A stretch of 64,000 nt of DNA, taken from assembly GCA_022376515.1 (NCBI GenBank), contig WTXI01000013.1:124001-188000 (forward strand), in the 5' to 3' direction. Shown piece after piece: positions 22,501-34,335 of this stretch. Each line of letters opens with the position of its first letter. Positions within the stretch are counted from its first letter, which is position 1. The notes below the pieces were generated by a model. The model did no database searches, was not told the DNA's origin, and saw only the letters and a program-made list of their open reading frames with translations. This DNA comes from Lactifluus volemus. Its lineage: Eukaryota; Basidiomycota; Agaricomycetes; Russulales; Russulaceae. The translations under genes were made by a program, and so were the position numbers.

Positions 22501-24687
22501 GAGGATGCCGAAGTCGAACCCGATTGGAGCAGGGATCTGGTAATTTTGGATGCGGCCTGGGCATCTCATCGGGCAGAGACGTCGGAAAACCTCAATGTAG
22601 CTCGAGTATTGCTTGAGTACAATGCGGAAGTTGATGCACGAGACAAAAATGGTTGGACTCCGCTGCACCATGCGGTGGCTTTCAGTGACTTCAAGTTAGC
22701 TCGGATACTACTTGAACACAATGCCGAAGTCAACGTCCGACTCGAGGGTGGTGTGACACCACTGTTCCGAGCAGTGCTTGAAGAAAACCCCGAAATGACT
22801 CGATTGCTACTTGAGCACCATGCCGACATCAATTCCCAGGACGAAGATGGCTCTACTCCGCTGCACTATGCGATAGCCAAGGGCTGCCTCGATTTAGCCC
22901 AAATTCTACTTGAGCATGATGTCGAAGTCAATGTCCGAGATAAAGCTGGACAGACTCCTCTGCACCTTGCAGCTTGCAATGGACACATCGACGTAGCACG
23001 GATGCTACTTGATCACAATGCCGAGGTTGATGCCCAGGATGAAGATGGTTGGACTCCGCTGTACGGGGCAGCATCCGAAGGAAACCTCGAACTAGCTCGA
23101 ATCCTACTTGATCTCAAAGCTGAGGTGGATGCCCGAACCCATAAGAGTGCAACTCCACTGCACGCTGCAGCTTGCAATGGACATATCGACGTAGCACGAA
23201 TGCTACTTGATCACAATGCCGAGGTTGATGCCCAGGATGAAGATGGTTGGACTCCGCTGCACTGGGCAGCATCCGAAGGAAACCTCGAACTAGCTCGAAT
23301 CCTACTTGATCTCAAAGCCGAGGTGGATGCCCGAACCCATAAGAGTGCAACTCCACTGCACGCTGCAGCTTGCAAGGGACACATTGACTTAGCACAAATG
23401 CTGCTTGATCACAATGCCGAGATCGATGCCCAGGGTGTGGATGGTGTGACTCCGCTGCACTGTGCATTATTCCTAGGAAACCTCGAGCTAGCTCAAATGC
23501 TACTTGATCACAATGCCAACGTCGATGCCCAGGATGAAGATGGTAGAACTCTGCTGCACCAGGCAGCATCCGACGGAAACCTTGAACTAGCTCGAATCCT
23601 ACTTGATCTCAATGCCGAGGTCGATGCCCGAACTCATAATAGTTCAACTCCACTGCACATTGCAGCTGGCAAGGGACACATTGACTTAGCACGAATGCTG
23701 CTTGATCACAATGCCAAGGTTGATGCCCAGAGTGTGGATGGTGTGACTCCGCTGCACTGTGCATTATTCCTAGGAAACCTCGAGCTAGCTCAATTGCTAC
23801 TTGATCACAATGCCAACGTCGATGCCCAGGATAAAGATGGTAGGACTCTGCTGCACCAGGCAGCATCCGAAGGAAACCTCAAACTAGCTCGAATCCTACT
23901 TGATCTCAATGCCGAGGTCGATGCCCGAACCCATAATAGTTCAACTCCACTGCACATTGCAGCTTACAGGGGACACATTGACTTAGCACGAATGCTGCTT
24001 GATCACAATGCTGAGGTCGATGCCCAGGGTGTGGGTGATGTGACTCCGCTGCACTGTTCATTATCCCTAGGAAACCTCGAGCTAGCTCAAATGCTACTTG
24101 ATCACAATGCCAACGTCGATGCCCAAGCCCATCATGACACAACTTCACTGCACCTTGCGGCTTCCGAGGGATACATTGACATAGCACGAATGCTACTTGA
24201 TCACAATGCCAATGTCGATGCCCAGGATGAAAATGGTTTGACTCCACTGCACTCTGCAGCATTCGAAGGAAAGCTCGAGCTAGCTCAAATGTTACTTGAT
24301 CACAATGCCAAGGTCAATGCCCAAATCCACTGTGGTTCGACTTCACTGCACTTTGCAGCTTCCAAGGGGCACATTGACTTAGCGCGAATGCTACTTGATC
24401 ACAAAGCCGAGGTATATTCCCAGGATGAAAATGGTTGGACACCACTGCACTGCGCAGCGTCCAAAGGATATCTCGAGCTAGCTCGGATGCTACTTGATCA
24501 CAATGCCGAGGTAGATGCCCAAGCACATGATGGAATGACTTCACTGCACTATGCAGCATCCGAGGGACACATCGAGTTAGCTCATATGCTACTTGAGCAT
24601 TATGCTAAACTTGAAGTCGATGAACATCGTTTCAATTCGCTGTCACAGTACCTTGCAGCGGTCATGGGGACCTCGAACTCGAGTTAG
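19511..24687 (+). CDS. NLR-C: complete Goodbye-NACHT-ankyrin STAND receptor
   Basis: Eight exons (19511-19795, 19855-19921, 19965-20174, 20224-20352, 20409-20579, 20642-20666, 20718-21314, 21372-24687) join by GT..AG introns into 4800 nt, 1599 residues. Residues 1 to about 190 fit the fungal Goodbye domain (FQSIFDEAVKEYNKKT, AGIGILLSVVSQAAKGV). A linker reads WLSPPDPSENHN. Walker A is GNPGSGKT (about 286-293), followed by CSTIIEDI. Walker B is YIIIDALDECP (about 385-395), then TSRPEIDI, then a winged-helix region with KTLDETYQRILKEI. From about residue 735 there are degenerate ankyrins, then about 20 regular 33-residue repeats. Such proteins act in the cytosol in non-self recognition and incompatibility; the ligand is unknown. 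The ATG matches that of NLR-D. An extra 3' exon after 24,770 could give another tail. Confidence 0.9.
22980..24120 (+). repeat. higher-order tandem repeats inside the ankyrin exon of NLR-C
   Basis: The 99-bp ankyrin units are grouped in nearly identical multi-unit blocks. A two-unit block (198 bp) recurs at about 22,980 and 23,178. A three-unit block (297 bp) containing GVTPLHCALFLGNLELAQ and DGRTLLHQAAS recurs with its start near 23,420, 23,717 and 24,014. This shows recent expansion by unequal exchange within the exon. Confidence 0.8.
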
Positions 24688-25699
24688 GTCCGTACTACGC
24701 AGAGGTAAGCTCCCAGTATTAGTAGTATTACTACATATTGACTCCATCAACGCCAACTCACACAGAAACGGAAGACCGTGACCTCCAACTGGCTTCAGAT
24801 AACGACCCGCGGAAAGAAACGGTCGTATGATTGATGTCTCAGTAGTAAGGATCCGTCGGTCTATTGCTTTACTAGTACACAATGTCCTGAAAAGTTCAAC
24901 TTTGCGCAGCCTGAGTTTTTTGTCGACTACCTACCGTAATCAAAATTTTTGGTCTCAGTAATTTAGTAACTAGTAATAGTAGTATGGTACGACTTTTGTT
25001 TTGGGTAAATACTGATTTGGGTCATCAGAGAAGGGTTTTTGGCGCCATTATCGTTGTTGAAAAGGTTCATGAATCCCGAAAGATTGGACCAATCAATCGT
25101 CTCAGACCGAACAGGCCATCAGCTTGGCAGCGTGACTATTGTGACCAAACAACCGACGCTGCATCTCGTTGCGGTCTTACACCGTGACCGGCATTGACAG
25201 CAGAGATGTACTACTAATAGTAGCCTGAGAAATTGAGGGCATTCAGCAGCAAGATGGCCGCGGCACACGTTTTCCTCACACGGGCTGGCTGTCCTCCGCC
25301 CTAGACTAAAATCATGACAAGCTTTTGCAATTACAAAGAGCCAGATAAATTCCGGCTTGAGGCTCCCTTCGCACCAGTCTTACCCCGTAACTTCAGTTAT
25401 AATCTTGAGAAAGTATGTCATACAACGAGCTAACCGTCCTTTCACGACTTCAGGAGGGAACTGGCACCATCACACTTGGGTGCCGTTGCATCAAGTCGAT
25501 CACAGCCCAACGAACGCGATCCGCCAGAGCAGTTCCTCGGCCCATTCCTTCGCAACAAGCGCACAGAGCAGCACAGAAAAGCCTACCCGAGCCATCCAAC
25601 TTTCTGGCATAAGCGGATGCGGAGTCTTCCCACCTCCAACATCCTGTTAATGCCTACGCGCAGTGTCAGGCAGTAGCCTGAGCATGCGGGTAGGCCAAG
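24688..25699. other. 3' flank of NLR-C and spacer of cassette 3
   Basis: Contains a spliceable 3' exon candidate: GTAAGC near 24,704, acceptor CACACAG near 24,764, then the same coding-like tail as NLR-A. The remainder equals the cassette spacers of copies 1 and 2, with deletions. No other gene is seen. Confidence 0.5.
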
Positions 25700-27119
25700 T
25701 AGCACCACCTGATTCGCGCACATCGAACAACCTCGCGAAATAACGCTTCATCCGACGCCGAAAATTCGCGTACCTCGCCCGTTACGTGTAATGGGCCGCC
25801 GGACCCACCCCCGGACAGCGCATCGCTGTCGGCCCGTCCCCAGCGAGAAAGAGCAGCATAAAAAAACGAGGGGTGTGGTACGAGACCAACTCCCTAAATT
25901 TCCCATCTGCCCCGTCTGTGCCGGCGTCGAAATGCTGCACATGTGCGGACGGATCACTCGGCCGGAGCCTGATGCACAGCCCGAGCGCATGCGCACGCCA
26001 GGCAAGGAAAGCGTTGACGAAATGTGTCGTGGGTTGTTGCCAGCCAATTCCCCCACCTTTCGCGAGAGATGGGCTGCGAGACGAGGAGGCGGACCAGCTG
26101 ACTGGTTTGGGCTCCGGCCGTTTGTACACGTCAAGGCAGTAGCGGTAGTGCAGCACGGCAGCTTGGCGAGAGATACGTGGGAGGGTGAGAAAGAGGATGA
26201 CTGGGTGGGCAGCGAGTGCTGCGAGTACAGTGAGTGTCCTGAATGGGGCAACGTGTTTTGCGCACAGGGATGCCGAGAATTTGAGGGCGCCCCTTTGGTT
26301 GTATGGATGAACTCGGAGATACAGCAGTACTACGTCCGAATCGCCGTGGGAAAAGGGTGCGCGGACGCAGACGGTGTATGTGCCAAGACGGACATTGAAC
26401 GGTGAGACGTGAAAAGCACGTGGGAAGGACCAATAGTGGTCGAAACATAAAGAAGGCTGTCAGACGAGATCACAAGACCTACTTGGCGTTAGGTGCTTCT
26501 TCATTCCTTCCCACTTCAAGGATATGGACATGGCATTCGCCAAAGGTATTGTGAATCTGTAGTGTCATACAAGGCGATGCTTCAAACATTGGAGAGGCAC
26601 GCTGGATACGAACCTCGAGCACTACTATCCACAACCTACGATTATCCTTTCGATAGCAAAAATATACGGTCAGCAGATTCACTCAAATTTACAGTAGCTT
26701 GGCATAGTGAGTATCCAGGCGTCGTCCAACTGTTCTTCACCATGCCCAACACCAAAATCATCCAGCGCTTCGTATTGATGGGACCTTCCCACCGTCGCCA
26801 AAGAGGTAATTCGCACTACGCAGTCCAAGAATCCGCCCATAGATGCCTCCGCATGAAGTAGAAATCCATTCAGGAGGGACAAACGAGCTGACTCAAGTGC
26901 AGAGAGGGGTAAAATCAGGGAGAGCACAGGGTATGTGAAAGCATGCCGCGAGTCAGTGGGGAGGAGGCGTGCATGGGTGGTTATCGAGTGAAGAACGAAT
27001 GCCCGCGGGGATGTTTTGTAATCGTGTGGTCGAGGAATATTAGGGGAGCAGAGCACATAGGATAAGCCAAGGCACGACAGGAAGATGACCCCATGCAAGG
27101 CTATAAGCTGCGATCCCAT
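25700..27119 (-). pseudogene. DUF1365-like protein, cassette 3, best-preserved amino half
   Basis: An uninterrupted exon from the ATG at 27,119 encodes a hydrophobic leader (VIFLSCLGLSYVLCS), ITTHARLLPTDSRHAFTYPV, LPLSALESARLSLLNGF and GEEQLDDAWILTMPSY. The frame then breaks near 26,690 where cassette 1 reads FEGLNPLTIYF. After the break come LTVYFCYRKDNRRLWIVV and HNTFGECHVHILEVGRN, both typical of DUF1365. VHLYN is altered here. RYCLDVYKRPEPKPVSWS and a shifted SYHTPRFFMLLFL follow. A 204-codon open frame on the opposite strand (25,791-26,405) is not conserved in the other cassettes. The copy is broken but is the best one for reconstructing domain order. Confidence 0.6.
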
Positions 27120-27305
27120 ATATACAGGTGTGACCCCTTAGTTGGCCACCGCACTCGCTATACGACAATACTGCCGGTGTTGGTGTTCAAGTTGATAAGT
27201 CGCGGCCCCCGGCCCCCGGGCCGGGATCGTCCATGCTGCGCTATCACGTGCTGGCACTTGGTCTCGAACACACGAATCGACGGTGTAACCGAACTACTAA
27301 CTAAG

Positions 27306-29050
27306 ATGTCTCTTGCTAATCATCCAGGAACTGTACAAGACAGCAAGGCTAAGCGTCAAGAGCATCTCAAATCGTGCTTTCGTGATCTCGGCAGGTAAGC
27401 TTTTGCTTCACGCGTGGGTTCTTTGATCTCGGACTTATCATGTTTAACTTTTTGCTTCTTCAACACAAAAACCAGCATCTTCGTACCGTCGGAGGGAAAT
27501 GTCCTCGCTGATATCCCCCTTTCACGTGGCGCCAACGGAGAATCCCCTATCAAGAAGCGCGCTTCGCGCAAGTCGGCAGTTACGCCCAAATCGCTCGTCC
27601 AGCTGCGTCCAAGGCGGCAGCCAAAACCAAGACATCGCGCACCGGCACCTCAAAACGGCAACACGCAAATCTGTCGCCACGCCACATAGGAACTAGGGGA
27701 AGGAAAACAAGTTTCCTGGCACGAAGACGTCTCGTGGCAGGTTGAAGACACCAAAGTTGCAGGAGAGCAAGACAAACGATGGTGCGTGGGCCGTTTGCAT
27801 TGGGTTCGTCGTGCACTGAGCAACTACTGTACTACTTTTCAGGGCCTTCTTTCCCCCGCGTTAGTGCTCAGCGGATGCCCTCTGACCAACTCGCAGCTGC
27901 CAGTACGTGTCCCATCTGTTTTTCTGACGTAAACACGATGGCTCTGGGCTCAGCCTAGCGCTTCCTTTGCTCCACAGTAAATTCTACAAAGACTTCCACC
28001 CCGTTCCCAACCTCATGAAAGGCTTGGCCCGCTGCCGCTCCCATGTCTGAAGTCCCTTCTCTGGAAAAAGCGGAAAGGCAGTCGAAAAATGTAAAGGTAA
28101 AGCTGCTGCTGTGGATATGCTCTCACGCTACTCCGAAGAGCTTGGGGCTGGCAACGAGATGACAACGTCCCCCGCTAAGACGACCATGTCTCCCCTTGTC
28201 CTCGCCCTTAAGAATGAACGGAAAGTTCCCCAAGAGAGAACAGGGACCACGGAACGAACGATTCAATAGTAGCGGGACGAGGCCTCCTCTGGAAGCAGCA
28301 AAAACCGCTCTGCATGCGACCAGTGAACTAGAGGATAGCGAATCTGATGGCTCGAATGTACCTTTGGCAACGATTTGTGCAAAACGTGCGGATGCGTGAG
28401 CAAAGAGCCGAGAGGACGAACTGCTGCCAGAGAAAAATGCCGATCGGCCCATGCCCAGGCAGGAGGCGATGCATCCGTCATGCCCGACCCCTCACTGACC
28501 TTCTCCGAAGAATCGCACGCGAGCCCGAGTCGATCCTAGTAGCAGCTCAGGGAAAGTGCGGGTTTCACAGGAGAAGAATGCGCCCGCAAAGGCGCCGCGT
28601 AAACGCACAAAAGTAAGGATGGACGATACCAAAGGCGAGAAGGAGCACGAGGACGAACCACCAATGGGGACTCACGTTGGATAGTCGCTGCCGCAGGAAG
28701 GAGGACGAGGGAATTACCAGGTCGGCGCGCGAAGCGTTGGTTGTGGCCATGGATAGAGTGCGTCGTTTTTCATCCTTTGGATATGTCGTGATATGGGAAG
28801 TGCTGAGACCGCTTTTCATTTTTTTTCCCAGCCGATCCGTCGCCCGTAAAACAACAACTTGAACCTACGGCACACCGAAAACCTGCATCAAAAGCGATAC
28901 CACCCTCACACACCGCCACTGCCGCACGAGCTCGCCGCCGCCGTGGGCTACTACCAGCTGTCCTTCGACGCACCAACTTGAAGATCAACGCACAGACTCG
29001 TCTGGCATTAGGTGACGCCAACGATGACGATTTATTTTCTTCGGTCTTAA
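27306..29050 (+). pseudogene. basic nuclear-type protein, cassette 3, disrupted
   Basis: Starts MSLANHPGTVQDSKAKRQE, with a short insertion relative to the other copies. It shares with cassette 2 the 1-nt deletion in the SAVTPKS segment and the loss of the EPPKKKRRR segment, so these two cassettes share a more recent ancestor for this gene. The last exon has also lost about 10 bp near 29,025. Confidence 0.5.
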
Positions 29051-29259
29051 CCAAGTCAGACATTTGTTTACTTATGATTTTTTACATATCATCTTGATTT
29101 CATATTCTCTTTTTTTCATTCGATCTGTACTTTTCACTGTCAATCGACCTGACTGTCTCATAAGTACAACACATTTTCATTTTCGTGGCAACGAATATCT
29201 GTTTCTTGCTTTTCGTTTATAGATACCCTATAAGATTCAAGCACGACCGATGATTGAGG

Positions 29260-30070
29260 CTAACTCGTACAGCTACCTAGTGAGCGAATCACTAATACAA
29301 ACGCAAAAGATGTCCTACACAGCATCGCTCCAGCCGTTTGTACAGGTTGAGGTGGCGGCGGCCCGGGAAAAGCAGGACGGCTGCTTGACGAAGAATACGT
29401 GGGAGAGGATGAATGGGTGAGTCGCGAGCGCTGCGAGTACGGTGATGTCCTGAATGGGACAACGTATTTCGCGCGCAGGGATGCCGAGAATTTGAGGGCG
29501 CCTGTTGGGTTGTATAGATGAACTCGGATATGCGGCAGTGCTACATTCGAATCGATATGAGAATAGGGAATGTGAATGGAGACGGTGTATGTGCCGGGAC
29601 GATCAATAAATATTGAATGCTTGAGACGTGAAAAACACTCGGGACTTTCGGTCGAAGCTATCGGAAAAAAGAAGAAACGCTGTGAGACGAGATGCAGGAC
29701 GTACTTGGCATTGGGCGCGGTTCTATTCCCTCCCACATCAAGGACTTAGACATGTCATTCGCCAAAAGTACGGTGAATCTGTAGGGTCGTAAGGTGATGC
29801 TTCAAACGTTGGAGATGCACAATGGACACGCGCCTCGAACCTACTATCCATAGCCAAAATCATTCTTGATTTCCTCAATCCCACATAGTCTGGTTGGAAT
29901 TGTGGGCATATCCAGGCGTCTACCATTTATTCTTCAGTGTCCAATCCGAGTCACCGGGGCCCCTTTTCGTCGTATCGATGCGCAGGCCAACAACCATCCA
30001 TAAATGCCCCTGTATGACAAGGTGAAAGTATGCCTCGAGTCAACGGAGAGGAGGCGTGAATGTGTGGCAA
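29260..30070 (-). pseudogene. second, shorter DUF1365-like copy, cassette 3
   Basis: Retains LPHIRVHLYNPTGALKFSAS (about 29,530), LRQAAVLLFPGRRHLNLYK (about 29,380) and DAWICPQFQPDYVGLRK (about 29,900). As in the other cassettes, the C-terminal domain half is absent and frames are broken. Confidence 0.5.
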
Positions 30071-30417
30071 TTGTATAATCTGAGCAAGTTACGGGATTTT
30101 CCTCGCTTCAACCGTAGTCCGAGTCGCGTGACTCGCATATTGACCGCTTGCGATGGGAACAGTACAGTACTTCATTAGCTTCATTCGTTGACTACTGTAC
30201 TAGTACCGTAGTCTGGGCGCATCGGTTGTCTCGCTCACCATAAGTTAACAATGACATACAGTACATATCGATTTCTAGACAGGCGCGTCAACAATCGAAG
30301 TTATTTTTTCGACGGTCGCTCTCTAGGCCGCCTTCTGATTCCAATCCCCAAGCATTGACGTGCAACTGCTCATCAGTGCAGACGTAAGGGTTAATCTGGT
30401 TCGTCTGTGACATTGAA
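30071..30417. other. intergenic stretch of cassette 3
   Basis: Same content as 7,641-8,093, including an imperfect form of the palindrome near 30,200. No gene is seen. Confidence 0.5.
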
Positions 30418-32100
30418 TCATGTTCGCGCGTGGTGTGAATGGCTACATGCATTCGAGTGGGTCCGGAAACTACATTGACCCTCGGAAATGAGGGACCAAC
30501 TCCGTCTGCCCTGAATAGGCATCAGCCACGTGAGTGGGAAGAAGAAAGTCAAAGTCAGGAGGCCGTACATCTCAGAGGAAAAGTCTATCAGAGAGCGATA
30601 CATTCGCGTTGCAGCGATGACCAATACTATCAGAGCCGGGATCTGAAACATCTATGTTGCGGGATGTATGAGAAACAGGCATCGTTCTCCAATTACGGAA
30701 AAGGAAGAACGTACAGCATTAAGAGCATCTTGAATTTCGAATAGAAGTGAGCCAAGTCAACTTTCTCATCAGTAAAGAGAGTGAAAGCAAATACTATTCA
30801 GGTTCAAAATAAGGAACACCTGCAACACAAAATAGATAAGATCAAAAAGGAGAAACGTCGAAGGCCTAGTTGAAAGCTGACCGTTGGCGGGACCTCAGCA
30901 ACAGCAGCAAGTAAAAACCAAATGAGCCCCTGTTCAACGGAACATCAGCGAATGGAAGGAAAGGAGATGTGTCACCACCTACCTGTTTCCATAGAAAGTC
31001 CCCCAGACTGAGCATGCCTCCGCCTTGCAGGCGTAGGTGAAGCAGGCCAGCGAGCATCATAAGGAGTAACATAGTGTCGGTAGCGAGCGTGGAAATGGCA
31101 TTCAGTTTGGCGGTGTCGGAGTTGGATAGCCTACAACTTCGTTCCTCAGGTATCCATACGGAACGCATCTGGGGATAGATCAGTCCCAACGATCATGACG
31201 TAGCTAGGTTCCATCATTTACCCGCACGACTCCTGACGCCAAAACAAGTGCGTATGAGGTCTCGGGTCCACTTGCCAGTGCAGAGGAAGAGACCTACCTT
31301 CGATGAAGAATGCAACGTTTGTTATCCATACCGTGGTGGCAAGCGCCAGAATGATCTTGTTTCTTTTCCAAATGGCGAAGCTGGTGCTACCATAAGTCCT
31401 TTCTTTCCAAAAATGAACCTAGTGAGGGAGTGCAGGACTGGACGTACACGCGGAGCATCAACAATAGTGATGCGCAAGCCAACGCAAAATAGCTGAAAAT
31501 CTAGAAAGAGAAGAGACAGAGCACAGTAGTCAGCAATTAGGATTCTTTAAATGGAGGATGTGCATCGAAAAGGATTCTTACGAGTTCAAAAATGATCCAC
31601 AGCTTGAGATGGTCGGTCATCACGAGGCAGTCCAATTCACGGGCACTGCACATACCTGACAGTTGATTGGCGTATAGACGTCAAATCCAACGATGTCGAG
31701 GATCACTGCCATCAAGGTAGCTATCCGCGTCAGGGAATAAAGCTAGAGAAGGTGAAAGGTCAGTCCTAGGTGTCTGAGGAAATTTCAAAGAGACCCCGTC
31801 AGCACGGACCCATATTGTCCAACGGTAGGGACGATTCCCTCTAATGACACTCCACTCGAAATCCAGAGTGGTGAAAAATTCCCAACTGAGAAGCGCATGA
31901 TAGAACCTGTAGCGAAATGCTCGAGGCAGACAACTTGAACGCACAGGAAGATGCCATCAAAAGCATGCCAGAGCTTCACCACTGCCCCTATTGAAACATG
32001 GGTTTAGTTGGCATTCTAAACGTAGAGAAAGGCCGCCCGAGCGTACTCACACATTTCCTGCACTATCACGTTGGGATCTTGAAAATTTATCATTCTTGCA
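30418..32100 (-). pseudogene. multi-pass membrane protein, cassette 3
   Basis: The exons WEFFTTLDFEWSVIRG (about 31,870), TMLLLMMLAGLLHLRLQGG (about 31,060) and FQIPALIVLVIAATRMYRS (about 30,640) are intact. The leader has stops in the same place as cassette 1 (about 32,015), and a duplication near 31,925 alters the first intron. The tail reads through to 30,418. Confidence 0.55.
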
Positions 32101-32543
32101 GGCAAGCTTAAGATGGAAGGGGACTCGGAGCTGGTCACGGTCTGATAGTGAATCAGCAGCGAACCATCGACAATATATAGCTAGCAGAAGCCAAATCATA
32201 TTCATGTTACGGATGAGGCTGTGCTATGAGGAAAGTCGCGTGACCATTGGCTATGATGATGGTTGTGCCTCCGAACTTCTAAATTTGGCTGATTCGGAGG
32301 TTCCCAGCGACAAGCGCCCTGACCACGGAATTGCAGATGCCGGTGAAGAATGTGATCCTTAAGTGATGTCCATCACGCTGATGATGCCAGTCTGATGAAA
32401 GGTTCCTCGGAGCGGCGGTAAGGCTTTCAGTTGCGGCGCATCAGTGGCTGCCTCATATACTGGCATACAGCCATTTGGCGCCTATCCTTGTTGACAATCA
32501 CCTTGCGCCCTCCAACCAGGAATCCTCTTACCGCCCCCACCCT
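32101..32543. other. upstream region of NLR-D
   Basis: Copy of the NLR-C 5' flank with a deletion near 32,362 that removes the LTR insertion-site region. No separate gene is seen. Confidence 0.5.
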
Positions 32544-33045
32544 ATGTCGCTACCTGAAACCCCCTCCGGTCCAGCTGAGAGTTCCGACTTCCAGTCCATC
32601 TTCGATGAAGCTGTGAAAGAGTATAATAAGAAAACCAACGGAGATATTACTTCCGATCCTTAACTCATCCAACTCGGGTCTTGCACATCCGTGGACGATA
32701 TTTTCGCTGTGTTTCACCGGAGAGACGAGGATCTCAGAGCACCTCTGTGTAACCTGGAATGGTTTCTCATCCCGATTATAAATGTTCTCTGCAACGTTTC
32801 TCCCATCGTCGGTGATGGTGTTGGCCTCGTGGGTGTCAATTTTTTTATTCGGAATCAGTTTGCTAAGGTCCTGTATAATTTTTTCAGGTATTCCAACATG
32901 CAAAAGCACCGGCAAAATTTATTTGCGCTTGCATTGGAATCCTCCTCTCGGTTGGTACATACATTTTCTCCTTGGATACACTGTCGGAGATCAATGAGGC
33001 GAACCGAGAGCTGGCTCATCGTTTGTTGCAATGCCTTGCCGTTGT
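32544..33045 (+). pseudogene. NLR-D: truncated stub of the NLR
   Basis: Starts with the same MSLPETPS as NLR-C and keeps Goodbye exons 1 and 2. The Leu codon after SDP is changed from TTA to TAA (about 32,660), which stops translation at about 40 residues. Near 32,988 the sequence jumps to the segment equivalent to 21,492 of NLR-C (INEANRELAHRLLQC), deleting the NACHT domain. At 33,046 homology to the NLR ends and the large inverted repeat begins. Confidence 0.8.
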
Positions 33046-33212
33046 CTTTATCGTTGGGCTCCCACGTCTCCGGATTTCTATTCATAACTTGCCGAGAGAG
33101 TTGCCCTCCTTTATTTCATTATCAATCAATCCGCTCCATGACCACGTGTTCCCATCAATCACGTTGTGATACAGAAGTGTACTGGCCCTCTTCATTGATC
33201 ATTTCCCTGAGC

Positions 33213-33930
33213 TCAGAAGCTCGAGAAGTCATCTCGAGGTAATTTCTCGTCGTTCATTACCGCCTGGTGGCGCTCGTTGAAAAACGCTGAGAGATCTGAA
33301 TACGAGGCAAATGGGCCGCGATGAGATTGGACTTGACCAAAGATAGGGGATTCACAATCCGTGCTCCTTGCGCGCTCAGTGGACCAGGCGTCGTGCCAGT
33401 GGCAGAAACATTCGGGCGACGGAGCTGACGGCCCGGGAGATAGCAAGAAGCCACCTGGATTTTCCGCCACGTCGAAAGAGTGGGTCAAACGTTGGAATAG
33501 GGCTGGGAATGCAGGAGGGTCAGGGAGCAGGAGGCGAGAGCGAATATCGGCTCTTGACACGTAACCATAGCGCGAGTGGCAGGACACGCCCCTCGGAACC
33601 TGTGATATAGTCCATGATGATCAAGAAGTCCCATTGGCGTTTCACAACGCGGCGGACGCGTGGGACGGGGATAGTCGTCTATGCGAACAGGAGGTCGAGC
33701 GCGTTCGCTTCTGGAGAGTCTACAGCGCCTTCGGCCAAGTCTTGTGAAGCCTTTACGACGGTGCTGGGCGTCAGTTGGATGACACCGGCCTCTGGGTATA
33801 GTTTGGACCCCGAGGCATTCCTTCTGAGCTCGAGAATTTCCGCATAGCTAAGCTGGTCGAGTGAGCACTGGCAGATGTAGCAGGGCGAGCGAATAGAAAT
33901 TTCCCATGACGATGCCGGTACTGCGCTCAA
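33213..33930 (-). pseudogene. aminoglycoside-phosphotransferase-like remnant (left arm)
   Basis: On minus, FQDLAEGAVDSPEANALDLL-type sequence (here SQDLAEGAVDSPEANALD, about 33,730) leads to TIPVPRVRRVVKRQWDFLI (about 33,660), which fits the N-lobe of APH-fold kinases (PF01636). The frame then shifts. The C-lobe with the catalytic HxDxxxxN motif is absent, because about 1.13 kb present in the right arm (53,257-54,382) is missing here. Confidence 0.6.
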
Positions 33931-34335
33931 CTGTGGGTGTGTATAATATAATAAGCGCTTGCCAGAGACCTGTGACCTCGAATTTCAAAACAAGATCGAC
34001 GGTCACCGGTATCTAGGAGGACTTAGATCACCGAAAGTGGCGCGAAGCGAGCAATTTCATTCGTTCTTGCATGCCCATCCACTTGCCGGAGTGAAAAGCA
34101 ATACAATGACTGACTATAAATGCCGCTGATGGCGCGAGCCCTACCCTTGCTTGCGCATGCCTGGGCCGCCGCATGGCACGTATCAGCTGTGATGGCGATT
34201 TCCGTGAACATTACTGATTACGGTCGATAGTCTATTGTCCCTTCGCGCCGGCGATCGCATCCCCTTCGACCGACGCTGCGGCGGTCCCATGCTCACCCGC
34301 ACAAGCAACGGCGGCATCTCAAATCAGACGTTTGA

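Noticed and set aside
25791..26405. 204-codon plus-strand frame with Cys/Trp-rich sequence
   Set aside because: Antisense to the DUF1365-like gene. In cassettes 1 and 2 the same frame has stops, while minus-strand motifs such as LDVYKRPEPKPV persist.
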